A stretch of 64,000 bases of DNA from Forficula auricularia (Eukaryota; Arthropoda; Insecta; Dermaptera; Forficulidae): positions 62,001-126,000 of the forward strand of contig JALMQS010000308.1 in the NCBI GenBank assembly GCA_024734495.1. The letters are read 5' to 3'. Position 1 is the first letter of the stretch. Each line of letters starts with the position of its first letter. This document shows positions 22,333-34,074 of this stretch, piece by piece. A program made the translations under genes and the position numbers. Under the pieces are notes generated by a model. The model ran no database searches, was not told the DNA's origin, and saw only the letters and a program-made list of their open reading frames with translations.

Positions 22333-23297
22333 CGAGCTGCTCGAGGCGTGCCTTCGGCACGCCGTGCAGCTCGGCCCTCCGGGCAGGTGGCCCTGGCGGG
22401 CAGCGTCTCGGCATGTGATTATTAGGTCTGTAATATATATTTGTAATATTTTGGCCCCTCTTTCGCCCCCACGCACTCATTTTGGCTATTGATTTTTACA
22501 GCATACATTTTATATAGTCTTAAAAACTAACATTACAAAATTTGATCTATATCGGAGAGAGTATTAATTTTTTGCCCCCACTCACATTTTGGGAGGTTGA
22601 AATTATTTTTTAGATATTTGCATATAAATAACTCTCAGTTTTCTAAAGAGTAAATGTACAAAAAAGCTAAAAATTTCTATATTTTGCCCCCCCCCCCCTT
22701 TCGACCCCTTACAGTCAATTTTGATAGTTGATTTTTACAGGAATAGTTTCTTAAAGTAATAAAGAATAACTCTACAAAATTTGATCAAGATCGGAGAGAG
22801 TTTTAATTTTTTGCCCCCACTCACATTTTGGATAGTTGGGAGTCGAATTTCAAAAAATTCTGAAATTACTTTTTAGATATTTGTATTTAGAATTTTATTA
22901 AGTAAAAATCAAGTAGATATCTTATCGTTCTTAATTGAAAATGCATAATTAGTGTAAACACATTGCAAAGATATTTTGCCCCTTTTGACCCCTTTAGGGG
23001 TCGAATTTCAAAAAATCCTGAAATTAGTTTTTAGATATTTTAATTTAGTATTATTATAAGTAAAAAGCAAGTAGATATTTTATCGTCCTTAAGAGATATC
23101 GCATAATCAGTGAAAACACACTTTGCGCCCTTTGACCCCCTTAGGGGTCGAATTTCGAAAAATCCTTTCTTAGTGAGCCCCTATGTCATAGATGTAATAT
23201 CCTCTCCAAATTTCATGTTTCTATGTCCAGTGGTTCTGGCTGTTTTGATGATGAGTGAGTGAGTGAATCGGGCAAAGAATTTTATATATATATAAGA
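22333..23297 (-). mobile_element. Helitron-like element A4, complete non-autonomous copy
   Basis: Minus strand: host A, then TCTTATATATATATAAAATT; end GGCGTGCC-GAA-GGCACGCC hairpin, TCGAGCAG and CTCG, then host T. Both ends and the A|T context fit Helitron insertion except that the 3' end is CTCG rather than CTAG/CTRR. The interior has repeated TGACCCCTTAGGGGTCGAATTT blocks. 965 bp, no Rep/helicase frame. Confidence 0.75.
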
Positions 23298-23865
23298 TGC
23301 CTGATTGATATCAAACATAGTTGAAATAACTTCTTGATTTTAATAACGAAATATTTTTAAAACTTTAATATTTATAAAGATTTTATTAGAATGGGCTAAA
23401 TAGAAGAAATTTAATTAATTTTCTATTTACACCGCCGCAGATGTTCCTTCAGCCGGGGAAAAACTTTCCGAATCAATATCGAAATATAACTCTGGCAACC
23501 CTCTCTTAATAACATTATATTGGTTGGTATAAGTTAGAGGCAGTATGAAAGAGAAATGAAGGATTTGAGAACCCCTCGAAATAACATCGAAACGTCTTTT
23601 CTGGTTCGATAGAGATGTTCGCCCACCAAGAGAATTAGATCAATAAACCTCCGAAACCCTCGTTTACATATAATAAGCGATTGCCTCTAATCAGACATTC
23701 ATTCGACAGTTTTTATTTCCACTTTCTTTAATCATATCATCCACCAATCTTAGCCCGAAATTTGGAAGGATTTGAACCTCGTTTCCTCTTTGTAAATGAA
23801 GAATCTACACACTATTTTCTCAAAAACTCCATATAATTTTTAAAACTCTCTGTATATTTACTACA
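23298..23865. other. Low-copy stretch between two Helitrons
   Basis: No repeat or coding match. The composition near 23440-23780 is less AT-rich than the surroundings and could be host sequence. Confidence 0.35.
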
Positions 23866-24793
23866 TCTATATAATAAAAATGAATTTCTTTTTCTTTGTA
23901 AGCGCAGATCTCTCAAATGCCTGGACCGATTTGGCTAATTTTTTTTTAAATGTTCGTAATAGTCCAATTCAGGTTAATACGTAAAAAAAAATTGGAAAAG
24001 TTGCCGGAAAATTGGAAAATTCAGGAAAAACGAAAAAAAATTCAGGTTAGCCAACATAGCTTGCCAAACAATAAAAGAACTAAACTAGCAAAAAACAAGT
24101 GTTGGCGGCCCTGTTTGTAAGATTTTTGAGTGTCATTCATTCTCAATAGTTCTAACTACATTATCGTTGAAGAAGAATTTAATATTGCAACAAAGATTTA
24201 AAAAACTATCTATTTTTTTAAAGTAAATTTAAAAACAAAAATTAAAAAAAAACGTCATGATAACTAAATTTTTGAAAAAGTTATGGACATTTAAAAAAAA
24301 GCTATTTTTTCAAAAAATTCCTAACTTCTTTTGGGTTGGGTGAAAATTTTTTAAAAAATTCTGAAAACCGTCTTTAATAGGGTAGAAAAAAATAAAAAAA
24401 GTTTCAGCCAAGCTTTTGATTATATATATAGATGAAAAATATTTAATTTAAAATAAAATATGTTATTTAAAAATCATTTTTCTTAAAAATACTCTTGGGA
24501 ATCTCACCTCATCCTTTTTCTATTGTATTTAAGACCCTCAGCCATTTCAAAAGAACTAAGCCTTTAGTCTTTTGTATTCGAGCTCATTCATTCATTTCAA
24601 TATTATTTATTTATTTCAAAGTCAATTAAAAGGATTATTGAAACTATACTAACTAAACTAACTGAAAGGAATTAATTAGCTTTTGAAATTTCTTTAAAAA
24701 TATATTTTAAAGATTAAAACCAAATATATAATATATTTATTCTCTGTAATTAATAAAACATCAATAAAACAGCCACGTGGGGGTCCTGGCTAG
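23866..24793 (+). mobile_element. Helitron-like element H1
   Basis: After a host A it starts TCTATATAATAAAAATGAAT, followed by GCGCAGATCTCTCAAATGCC, a well-known style of insect Helitron 5' end. It ends CCACGTGGGGGTCCTGGCTAG. The same two ends bound 35445-36777. The base after CTAG is A rather than T, so the 3' limit is less certain; an alternative end is near 24820. Confidence 0.75.
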
Positions 24794-24926
24794 AAAAAGG
24801 TCCGCCGCGGGCCTTGAAGCTTAATAATCAATAATTATTGGAGAACGTGGTTGTTAATTCTTAGCGAAACATTATTTAATAATTTTTCTTTCTGACTGGT
24901 TATTGGGTACTTTGACTTGAAATAAA

Positions 24927-24969
24927 ATTGCTACGTTTCGCAGTATATTTTTCTGCTTCCTCAGGCAAT
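24927..24969 (-). ncRNA. Hammerhead ribozyme motif 7, best-paired copy
   Basis: Minus strand: AUUGC, CUGAGGA, A, stem II GCAG-loop-CUGC, GAAAC, GUA, GCAAU. AUUGC and GCAAU pair perfectly as a 5-bp stem I. Helix III is ACGU, and cleavage would follow GUA. Every conserved core base is present. No inverted partner was recognised nearby. Confidence 0.85.
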
Positions 24970-25004
24970 CTACAAAACAATAACAACAATTATAATCATC
25001 AGTT

Positions 25005-25765
25005 GGTGTAGCTAAAAAATTTTCATCTGTTGGTCAATCCACAAAGAAAAATATTTAGTGGGAATTTTTTTTATTAAAACAAATAGTCCAGTTAAATTGT
25101 GTTTTTACCAGGAAAGTTTTGGGGTAGTTGTAATTTCTTCAATCCTTTATGTTTTTGGGTGTGCTGAATCCGAATCTGAGGTTTGCTAACAAAATTTCGT
25201 CATGGAAAATGCTGGATATGCATAAATCTAGGAGTTTTAACAAAAAAGTGGTCCAAATAAACTTTCAAGTCTACAAATTTTATAGAGATGAGATAGAAAT
25301 CAAGTTTCTAAAATGAGTGGTTTTCATTTTATGAAGGAAAAACTGTGATTTTTTGCAAAAAATTGCAGTTTTTCAAAACTTCTTGCTCATTGCGGCACGG
25401 GTTATCATGATCCAATTAAGATGAAACTGTAATTGAATTGTAGAAAATTTAATCTAGTTTCAAAATGTATAGACTGGTCTTTGTCGAAAACCTGCTCCTT
25501 CATGGTCTAAATGGGAAAAAATCGAAAAAAGTGCAAGTTTTTGGGATTTGCGGAAACAGAAAAAATACGCCCGAACGGTTGGCCGGAGAAAAAACCTAAA
25601 TAATGAAATCTGTATGGAATTTTATTAACTTTCATTTTGAAAAAGGAAAGTTATTTACGAAAAGTTGATAGCTTTCGAGTTATAACCAAAAAACCGCCAA
25701 AAAGTGGGATTTTTTATCTTATTTTTTGCATTTTTGAAAATGTTCCGTCACGAAATTTTATATTG
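25005..25765 (+). repeat. F-family repeat, copy 3
   Basis: Same start and blocks as 21425-22235 (CAATCCACAAAG, GGAAAGTTTTGGGGTAG), then the reverse arm (TTGCGGCACGGGTTATC, GTTGATAGCTTTCGAG) to about 25755. The 109-codon frame at 25637 is not a gene. Confidence 0.75.
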
Positions 25766-25860
25766 GGAATTAAGGACAAGTTTTTATGTGATTTTTTTTT
25801 ATATTTTCACCAACGTTTTTCGTCGACTTTGCCGACTTCTTCAGCTTTTCCAATAGTTAC
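25760..25860 (-). repeat. Hammerhead-bearing repeat with damaged motif
   Basis: 25762-25790 matches 61630-61650 (GGGAATTA.GGACAAGTTTT). The core at 25818-25844 (minus) has CUGAAGA, stem II GUCGGC-AAA-GUCGAC, then GAAAAACGUU with two extra A residues. Probably inactive. Confidence 0.65.
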
Positions 25861-25869
25861 ATCACACAT

Positions 25870-26990
25870 TAGTCTAAAATACATTATTTTTTCTTTATAT
25901 CTGTTACCAAATGACCATCAGAAATTCAAAAATCCAAAAAACTCGGCACATTCACATAAACAATAAATAATCAGATAAACAGTTTCAGAAACAAAACAAA
26001 CAGAATCACACAACACATTTTTAGAACAATAGAACGGAATCATTTTAGTTATCAATAATTATTATACATAGAAATATCAAATTCAAAAATCATTTTAATC
26101 AATTTAATGCTATTAAGCATCTTGTCTTTTATTTTTGTGAAACCTACCTAGAAATTTATAATTTTTAAATTTTTAAAAAATTTTAAATTTTCTTTTTTTT
26201 ATTTAAATATGTTTCACCAAGAACCTACACCAACCTATTTAAGCCGCGACCCAAAAAAGCCAAATTTTTTTAATTAGCCTTTTTTTAGTTCATACTTAAG
26301 CAATTTTCTTCAATTTTACATTCATCACCTTTTTTTTAACTCTCATATAATTTTTTTTTAATCAATTAAGATATCGAAAGGTACTTTTTGATTCAAGGAA
26401 AATTGAATGAAAAAGCAGCTGTTTTTAATATTTTTTACTTTTAATACTATTGAACAAATTAAAATATATTTTTAAGCTTATTGGAGATAAATAGAGTAAA
26501 ATACTTCTTTAACGTCTCTGCGGGACCCAAAAAATATTCTTCGCGTCCCACTTTTGGGTCTCGACCCATAGGCTAAGAGCCACCTACACCATTCTCCCTT
26601 AACAAAATTAAATGTTTCTGGATTAAATCGTCTCTACAATTAGAAAGAGCGGATTTTTTTGGTCCAAAAGGCATCAAAACCTCAAAATGACAAAAACCTG
26701 ACTACTGCAAAGAATTATTCTTGGTATTTTGTCACACTGACGGGCTAAGCTCTCTGAGCGTAACCTGTATGTGTTTTTAAAAGAAATTCAGGCGTCAATT
26801 TCCAACTCTTTTGTTCCATTTCTACTTTCCCTTCCACGGGAGTCACATTTTTCCAGCTCAATTAAAATAAAACAATAGCCTCTCATTTAATTCCATTAGA
26901 AAATATAATTTCATTTAATTATCGACTGTTTCATGTGATTTCATTAACAAAACACTTTTCTTCTTCTTTATTAAATCTAAAATTCCCTAG
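25870..26990. other. Low-copy AT-rich region
   Basis: No recognised repeat end or protein domain. Could be host intergenic DNA. Confidence 0.35.
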
Positions 26991-27318
26991 ATATACACTC
27001 TGTGGTGCAAAAAAAGTGGAACACTTAGAAAAATTTAGTTTTTTCAAATAATTTTCAAGAAAAACATATTTTATTTAAACTTTTAATACATTCTCTGATT
27101 GTACAAATATTTTTAAACATTTTTAGAGTGAAAACAATGTATTACTTGAATTTAAACCCTTTAAAATTAAACTTTATTTAAACTAGCATAAATTTTCAGG
27201 TTTGAAATCTGATCCCTTTATTGAATTGTAGGTATTAAATGATTATCGTCTAATATCGAATTAAATTGAATATTTTAATGTTTATCAGTTCGATTTGAAT
27301 ATCTCATCTTTTAATTTA

Positions 27319-27508
27319 ATTTGGGGGGTCGGGTAGGCTAGGCGGTAGCATGTCAGCCAGCTAACCAAGAGGACCCGAGTTCGAATCCGGCTCGAGGCAT
27401 CCGGCTAAAATCTGACCCCCGAGGTAGAGACAAATTTAAAAATAAAAATAAATAGTATCGTAAATGGCTTATGGCTACCATGGCCGAAAAGTCAAAAAAA
27501 AAAAAAAA
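27319..27508 (+). mobile_element. tRNA-derived SINE, copy 1
   Basis: Head with A-box-like TAGGCTAGGCGG (27334-27345) and B box AGTTCGAATCC (27378-27388). A body follows with AAAATCTGACCCCCGAGG and TGGCTTATGGCTA..GGCCGAAAA, then an A run. It matches 56465-56660 end to end. Pol III transcription and mobilisation by a LINE are inferred from the structure. Confidence 0.85.
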
Positions 27509-27682
27509 TCAAAGAAGGTGTTCTCTGCTTGAAGGAAATAAACTTATAACATAATATAGATATAAATTATATAAGTTATACGTGTGTAGAGAATTAGTTG
27601 TTAAAGCTTATTTTTTTGTGTTTGAATTTATTGAAGGTTAAATTTTTATTTACCTATTGTTATATTGTATTATTATCTATTG

Positions 27683-28481
27683 CAGTGTACCGCAAACTTC
27701 TTGTGATCAAGGTACACCTACCAAATCAAGAAATTTTAGAGCAGGCCCGCGGGCCTCATGCGGCCCGACAAAAAATCGCAAACTTACAAACTTTATGAGA
27801 TTGCGACCAAAAATTCCAGTGATATTACTAAAAATACAATATTTTTAACTTGCTATTAATTTATGAGTAATGAATTTTCGAATTTAACACTTTATTTTGC
27901 AATGAGATATTCATAAAGTGATTTTTTAAATAATTTTATTTATTCAAGCATCTATTTTCAAGAATGAAGCACACAAAGAATGAATCTAGATTTAAAATAT
28001 TTAATGAGCATTTTGAGTATTCCTTTGAACCAAATATCGACGGATTAATGTCCCAAAAACAATGCCAAACTTCTCACTATAATTTTATGTTGCTGATTTG
28101 CCTCTTACTTTTTAATAAAAATTTTATAACGTAACAAAGCTTCATTTCTTAAGTATATTAAGTACATATTCTACGTTTTTTTGCTCATCAGCTATTATTA
28201 GCTTTAGTGTATTTTATGTGTGGCCCAAAACAGCTCATATTCTTCCAATCGGCCCAGGAAGATAAAAGGTTGATCACCTGTTTTAGAGGTACACCAAAGA
28301 AAAAAATGTGAGCCTGCTTTGAGCACATGTGATCAAAATTTGTAGCACCGTTGATGGGCTGCTTGCACCTCAGCTATGTGTATTATCTTCAAAAAACTTG
28401 AGGAATGCCTCTTTTCTGCAGCACACCAACTAATGACCACTGTACACCAGTGAGACGCGGCACACACTTTGCGGAACACTA
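27683..28481. mobile_element. hAT-like non-autonomous element
   Basis: Ends CAGTGTACCGCAAACTT and, complemented, TAGTGTTCCGCAAAGTG. ATCTATTG before and ATCTAGAG after are a possible decayed 8-bp duplication. GCCCGCGGGCC near the left end is typical of many animal hAT ends. No transposase frame was recognised. Confidence 0.55.
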
Positions 28482-28556
28482 ATCTAGAGAAACAAACTCT
28501 TATGCGGGATCTGGTCAAATAAGAGCTTTAAATGGAGAGATGACCGATTCATACTA

Positions 28557-28715
28557 TTGGTGGTATTGAGGGATCGGCATTTTACAGCAGCTCAAATTCA
28601 AACTCGACAAGTCAACCTAAGTGTTTGGACTAGCAGAAGACGTCTCCGGGAATTAGGCTTGATGTCAAGGAGACCAGCGACAGGCCCTTTTTTGACACCG
28701 AATCACCCAATCAAT
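28557..28715 (+). pseudogene. Tc1-like transposase N-terminal helix-turn-helix fragment
   Basis: Reads LVVLRDRHFTAAQIQTRQ, then a VWTSRRRLRELGLMSRRPAT segment and FLTPNH. This matches the second helix-turn-helix of Tc1-type transposases (RRL...GL..RRPA..P.LTP.H). It then enters the terminal repeat, so the DDE catalytic domain is deleted. A frameshift just upstream separates it from a matching start. Dead. Confidence 0.8.
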
Positions 28716-28748
28716 CGAAGTGTTCCACTTGTTTTGCACCACAGTGTA

Positions 28749-29261
28749 TATATATTTTATAGAAAGTTAATCTCGGCGTCACCTTCGTGATTTTATTTAT
28801 ATAGTTGTTGTTTCTGTTAGTGTGATTGCATCGCCGGGACCTGGCCTCCCTTTTGCTGCTGCCTCAGATAAACATTACATTTCTATACATTTAATTGAAT
28901 AGCTAATAAAATATTATACAAATTATTTTAACAGAAATACTAGGAAAATATTGACTATATTTTCAATGAAGTTTATAAATATATGTAGGTATATGTTGCG
29001 AAATAGAGGTTGCATATTTTTTTTAAATGAGAATTACTTTTACTTTTGAATTTATATTTATTATTATAAATGTTCTTTTGAAGGTTTTTCCTATAAAATT
29101 GATCATTAAATAAATCTTTTTTCAATGAATGAATATAATAATAAACAATAAATTATTTTTGATTTATTGTACTTATGCAAGTAGGGTTGTAGTCAGAAGT
29201 TGTTTTTTTGAAGGGGTATTGTAAGAACTTTCTTCTCGTTTCATTTTTCTCTCTGTATGTA
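28749..29261. other. AT-rich spacer before the mariner pseudogene
   Basis: No recognised features. It should contain the mariner 5' end and N-terminal domain if the element were whole, but neither was found. Confidence 0.35.
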
Positions 29262-29890
29262 TTGAGACTAAAGAAACGTAATGAAAATGATCCATTTTTA
29301 AAACGACTGATAACTGGCGATGAAAAATGGGTTGTTTACAACAATATCAAGCGGAAAAGATCGTGGAGCAGGCCAGGTGAACCAGCTCAAACAACATCAA
29401 AAGCTGGTATTCATCAAAAGAAGGTTTTGTTATCAGTTTGGTGGGATTACAAAGGAATTGTCTACTTTGAACTCTTACCACCCAACCGAACGATCAATTC
29501 TGTTGTCTACATTGAACAACTAACGAAATTAAACAATGCAGTTGAAGAAAAGCGGGCCGAATTGACAAATCGAAAAGGTGTTGTATTCCATCATGACAAT
29601 GCAAGGCCACACACATCTTTGGTCACTCGGCAAAAATTATTGGAGCTTGGTTGGGATGTTTTGCCACATCCACCATATAGTCCTGACCTTGCACCATCTG
29701 ATTACTTTTTATTTCGATCTTTACAAAACTCCTTGAATGGTAAAAATTTCAATAATGATGATGATGTCAAATCGTACCTGATTCAGTTTTTGCTAATAAA
29801 AACCAGAAGTTTTATGAACGTGGGATTATGATGCTGCCTGAAAGATGGCAAAAGGTCATTGATCAAAATGGGCAATACATTACAGAATAA
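29262..29890 (+). pseudogene. Mariner transposase, C-terminal catalytic half, frameshifted
   Basis: Coding begins near LKKRNENDPFLKRLITGDEK. The first catalytic Asp is in GDEKW, the second in VVFHHDNARPHTS, and the third follows YSPDLAPSD with 34 residues between the second and third, the mariner D34D pattern. At about 29788 a lost T in a T run shifts the frame. The other frame then continues FYERGIMMLPERWQKVI and ends QNGQYITE with TAA at 29888-29890. The N-terminal helix-turn-helix and WVPHEL region are absent. Normal length is about 345 residues, so this is a dead copy. Confidence 0.9.
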
Positions 29891-30110
29891 AGTTATTTAG
29901 TTCCATGAAAAAATTGTCTTTGATTTTCTAAAAAAAAAAAAAAAAAAATAAAATCCGCAATTACTTAGTTGCCAATCCGTTATTTTATGAGAAGTGTAAG
30001 AGACCCATTATTAATCGGTTTAAGAAATCAAACATTAAATTATTATTTTTTAAGAATTTTTACTCAAAAAAATTCGATTGATTAATAAAATTTCTCGTTA
30101 AATTGAAAGT
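29891..30110. other. Mariner 3' side with A-run, then AT-rich DNA
   Basis: A run of 19 A at 29931-29949 follows the pseudogene; no terminal inverted repeat could be matched. Nothing else is recognised. Confidence 0.4.
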
Positions 30111-30356
30111 TGGTTTTGTCACAAAATGTAATAAAACAATAATTTTAATAACTATTTGTATTATTTAATTATTATTGGTTTTGTCACAAATATAATAAAA
30201 CAATAATTTTAATAGCTATTTGTATTATTGAATTATTAAATAATACAAATAGTTATTAAACTATTATTTATTATATTTGTGACAAAACCAATAATAATTA
30301 AATAGTACAAATAGTTATTAAAATTATTGTTTTATTATATTTGTGACAAAACCAAC
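30111..30356. repeat. Four-armed palindrome
   Basis: TTGGTTTTGTCACAAA occurs twice directly (30111, 30176) and twice inverted (ending 30290 and 30356), each next to ATAATAAAACAATAATTTTA or its complement. It is an inverted duplication of a tandem pair, of unknown class. Confidence 0.75.
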
Positions 30357-30428
30357 CCTTCAATTTAACGAGAAATTTAAATCAAGTCACTTAAGTTCTG
30401 GAAGAAATTTAATAATAAAATTTCATAA

Positions 30429-30765
30429 AAGAGATCATAGAGAATTGGATAAATTAAAACGCAGAGCTTTATTGAGTGAGCCAGAACTTTTGTCAATTTA
30501 TTTCGACATCCTCAATGGCTCATTTTATCACTCAGCAAAAGTTGTTTAGGCAAAAGTCGTTTCCAAGATAATTGTGCTAAAGAAAGATCAATGAATATAC
30601 TCGTCATATGATGTTTTGTCTTATAGAAAAAACTGTTTTTGATAAAGAGTGATAGAATGACCCATTGAGGAAGTCAGAATAAATTGACGAAACGTCTGGC
30701 TCAATACAAGCTCTATGTTTTAATTTATCCAATTCCATGCGATTTCTCCTATGAAATTTGATATA
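30429..30765. repeat. Inverted repeat with two decayed outward hammerhead motifs
   Basis: Arms (GAATTGGATAAATTAAAAC and complement, GAGCC..AATGGCTCATT) surround about 90 bp. The right motif 30665-30696 (plus) reads UUGAGGA, stem II GUCA..UGAC, GAAACGUC, with CCA/UGG as stem I; only the first C of CUGANGA is changed. The left motif near 30497-30520 (minus) also lost GAAA. Confidence 0.7.
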
Positions 30766-30779
30766 GATACAAGTGATAT

Positions 30780-31405
30780 AACATACTATATATATTCATC
30801 TAGATTAATTTGTAACAACGCTTAGAGAAATTTCTCTAAAAAAATTACCCTCTTGTCTAGAATCGAACCGACGAACTCTTGAACTATGGTCATCAGCTCT
30901 AACCACTAGACCAATGTCACATTAATATTTATATCTTGATTTCTTTTACTAAAACTATATATTTTTGATTTAGACTTTGTGTCTAGATAATATTGTATTC
31001 ATTTGAACTCGAATGAAAATGAAAAAACACCAATAGATTTTAAATTAAGAAACATTAAATATATATTAATTAACGAGGCAAATTTGAAATATAATTCTCA
31101 GCTCTGATTTTAAACTGATGGCTCCAATCGATTTTCATTAACCAGGCAAATTTGAAATATATATATTCGAATTTTGAAATGAAAGACTCCAATTCTTTTA
31201 AATTAAGAAACATTAAATATATTGATAATTGTTCCTCCCCCCCCCTCGCCACTCAAAAATTAAAGATGCGAAACTTTTAAGAGACGATGTATTTTCGGTA
31301 GTTTACGGGTATACATTTGGAGTGTGGTTTTTAAGAGGAATAAAATTTTTGGACCGAGACGCTGCCCGCCAGGGCACCAGCCCGGAGGCACGCACGAAAA
31401 GCTCG
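30780..31405 (+). mobile_element. Helitron-like element A2
   Basis: Begins with CTATATATATTC, carries the tRNA-like segment in reverse (boxes at 30859-30869 and 30903-30913), then the body shared with A1. It ends with GAGACGCTGCCCGCCAGGGC, a shortened GC hairpin and CTCG followed by T. The compact copy that shows A1 carries extra DNA. No coding. Confidence 0.7.
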
Positions 31406-32005
31406 TTATATAATATCTATCTCAAAATTCTAAGAGAGTTAAAATACCAAATTAGTAATATCAGATTATTTATTTATTTATTTATTTCAAACCCATTTAA
31501 ATATATTTCATAAAAATAATATGAAATCTTACTTTTGACTAATTCAGTGTTGAAGCTTTGTAGGGTCACTCCTTGTTGAAACATTTTGATTGATAAATAA
31601 TTAATGGAAAATAATATATTATACTTATTTGATCGGGGATTTTTGAATATCCATTTGGCCAGTTCCTTTTGTTTTTTAAAGAGTTACAATATTTACATTT
31701 TATATATAGGTACATATGTACCTACAATTACAATTATATTTATATTAAAATTTTAAAATTAAATTTTAAAACTCATGACAGTCAGGATTGAAATAAGCAA
31801 GAATTAATTTCATTGGTATAGGTAATGGTATTTTTTGAGAAGATCTTGTATAAAATAAGTCAATGGGTTTATAGTATTAATAGTATTGCCCCAGAAAGAT
31901 GTGATTGACATCACCCATTTGGCTGGAATCACAGTCACAAAAGGAGTGTCTCTTAAATGAAATTGAACAAGTTTTCTGGGGGCAGCCGCCTGACCCATTC
32001 TCAAC
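31406..32005. other. AT-rich region with (TTTA)n and a possible protein scrap
   Basis: Contains TTTA repeats at 31471-31490. On the minus strand about 31999-31817 a frame reads RKLVQFHLRDTPFVTVIPAK then WVMSITSFWGN. This vaguely recalls the V.P..W module in uncharacterised arthropod proteins. It is too short to assign and may belong to the adjacent repeat. Confidence 0.3.
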
Positions 32006-32630
32006 AAATAAATAAATAAATAAATAAACTGCAACGGATCGTTGCTAAACTTTATCCAAATTCATTTGAAATATTAATATGTTCTAGAGTAAAGTACTTT
32101 AAAATATAATTTTACTAAAAACTTTATTTAACCTTTTTTGTGGGTCCCAAGGTACTTAATTAGGATATTAAATTTCATCAAAATTGGTTAAGTCATTTTC
32201 AAGATATTTAGAAAAAACTAAAAGTACTGAAATAAAGTACTAATGTTTGTGGACCGATATGTACCAAAAACTAATCAGCGCTTCATTTTGTTAAAATACT
32301 GGTAGGTTTTCAATTTCAATTCATTCGGTGCAACGGTGTGGAAAAATTCGTGGACGAAAAAAACGATAACACACACACATCACATCCATCCATCCATCCG
32401 CACGCACTTCCAAAAAAATGGCACTTTTTGGCCTCTCGACGAGATCCCAGGTAATTTTTGGCAAAACCGTCACGTGCTAAAATTCAATCTCATTGAATAC
32501 TTCAATTTGTGACCTTAATTGAGTCCATGGGTTCCGTAGTCTTTACCTGAGGACCCTTTGAAGTCGCGCTTGCCGCGAGAGCGATTCCAATACTTTCTCC
32601 CATGCTTCGCATTGGATAAAGTAAAAACTG
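32006..32630 (-). mobile_element. Non-autonomous retroelement-like repeat, copy 2 with (TTTA)n tail
   Basis: Collinear with 12171-12787 at high identity. On the minus strand it ends in GTTTATTTATTTATTTATTT, a simple tail that supports a retroelement 3' end. The other limit, at AGTTTTTACTTTATCCAATG on the minus strand, coincides with that of copy 1. Confidence 0.65.
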
Positions 32631-33341
32631 AAAAATTGCTTTAGAAATTACCTATTTTCTTTTAATTTCCTCCTGATTATGACTAGCGCACAAAAATAAA
32701 TTTTATGTTTTAAAAAATATAAGACAAAGTAAACTCGTAGTTTTCTCTGGTTTTCAATTAAAATTTTTATTTTTGACAAAAAACCAAATTTTTTGGTGTG
32801 GATCAGCAAAACTGCATGAGAAATTAGGGGTGCCTATCACCCTCTAGCTTCATGACTTACCCCCACCCCCATAGTTTCATACAAAGTACTCCCCTACTCC
32901 CTGGATATTATATTTTATGCACTTCTAAAGAATTAGAAGAGGTTTTATATTACCTTTTGTTGAAGTTATTAAAAACAAAAATAATTTGACCGTTTTTATT
33001 TTCAGCATATAATTTTCAATCCCCCACCCATTGTGGGCACCCCTGGAGAAATTAATTAATATAACATGACTGGAAAGGTTTTATTTTTCAAACTTATTAA
33101 AAACAAACATTTTTTTCAACCTTTTAGATGGTTTATTCTCAATTCAAAAAAACATAGACTGGTATTTGTGGTAATTTTTTCAGCGAGGACAAACATTTAA
33201 TCATGGGTGCCCACGGGGGGGGGGGTTGACGACGCAGAAAAAAACGGTCCACTTTTATAATTTCAACACAGCGTGTTAAACAAAATCATGTATCTAGTGC
33301 TATAGAAGTAGAGTGTTTTACAAAGGTTTTCGCAATTTTTT
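32631..33341. other. Low-copy stretch
   Basis: Short C- and G-runs (32868, 33215) but no terminal repeats or coding were recognised. Confidence 0.35.
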
Positions 33342-34074
33342 AACCGACTTCAAAAAAGGAGGAGGTTCTCTATTCGACTGAATTTTTTTTTTTTTTTTTT
33401 TTTTTGTGCCTATGTTACCTCATATCTCCGCCAATTGTCAACCGATTTTGAAAAATTTTTTTGCATTGGGTCCAGTCTAGCTTCCGATTGGTCCCATTTT
33501 TTTCGATTTTTTTCATAGGTATTAGACCTTTTTTATTAGGTTTGTTTAAACCTAACCTCTTTGTTTATGAACCGATTTCGATGGTTCTTTTTTTATCCGA
33601 AAGGGGGTGTCTTAGGGATGGTGTCATATTAATTTGGTCAAGTTCTGATGATATGATCACTATTAATAACATCACTAAAAAGAGAAAAATAAAAAATTTT
33701 TAAGAAAAAAATAAAAACCGACTTCAAAAAATTAAATGCAACAAATAAAATACACTAAAAGGTATAAAATAATTATTATCTTATTTAGTTACAACTAAAC
33801 GACGAAATATTAACACGAAATTACTTTTTGAATTCGGTACCAAACAAACTATACCTATAAGCGAGCATATCCTCCAAACGTACTAAGTAAGATCCGTCGA
33901 GTGCGATTCATAAAAGGTATATGTTTGGCACCGACTTCAAAAAGTAATTTCGTGTTAATATTTCGTTGTTTAGTTGTAACTAAATAAGATAATAATTATT
34001 TTATACCTTTTAGTGTATTTTATTTGTTGCATTTAAATTTTTGAAGTCGGTTTTTATTTTTTCTTAAAATTTTT
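33342..34074 (+). repeat. 'ACCGACTTC' foldback repeat, copy c, inverted centre
   Basis: Full copy. Unlike the other eight, the central segment is reversed relative to the first module: CTATACCTATAAGCGAGC comes before CCGTCGAGTGCGATTCAT. The arms carry the AACACGAAATT variant on both sides. Poly(T) lies on both flanks. Confidence 0.85.

Larger units (their letters stand above)
26996..28748 (+). mobile_element. Tc1-like element remnant with nested insertions
   Basis: The left end CTGTGGTGCAAAAAAAGTGG and right end CCACTTGTTTTGCACCACAG are inverted repeats next to TA. The only coding left is the transposase DNA-binding region at 28557-28680, after which the sequence drops directly into the right terminal repeat. 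A SINE (27319-27508) and a hAT-like element (27683-28481) lie inside. Confidence 0.8.

Noticed and set aside
27319..27400. A functional tRNA gene
   Set aside because: The head is followed by a SINE body and an A tail and occurs twice with the same body.
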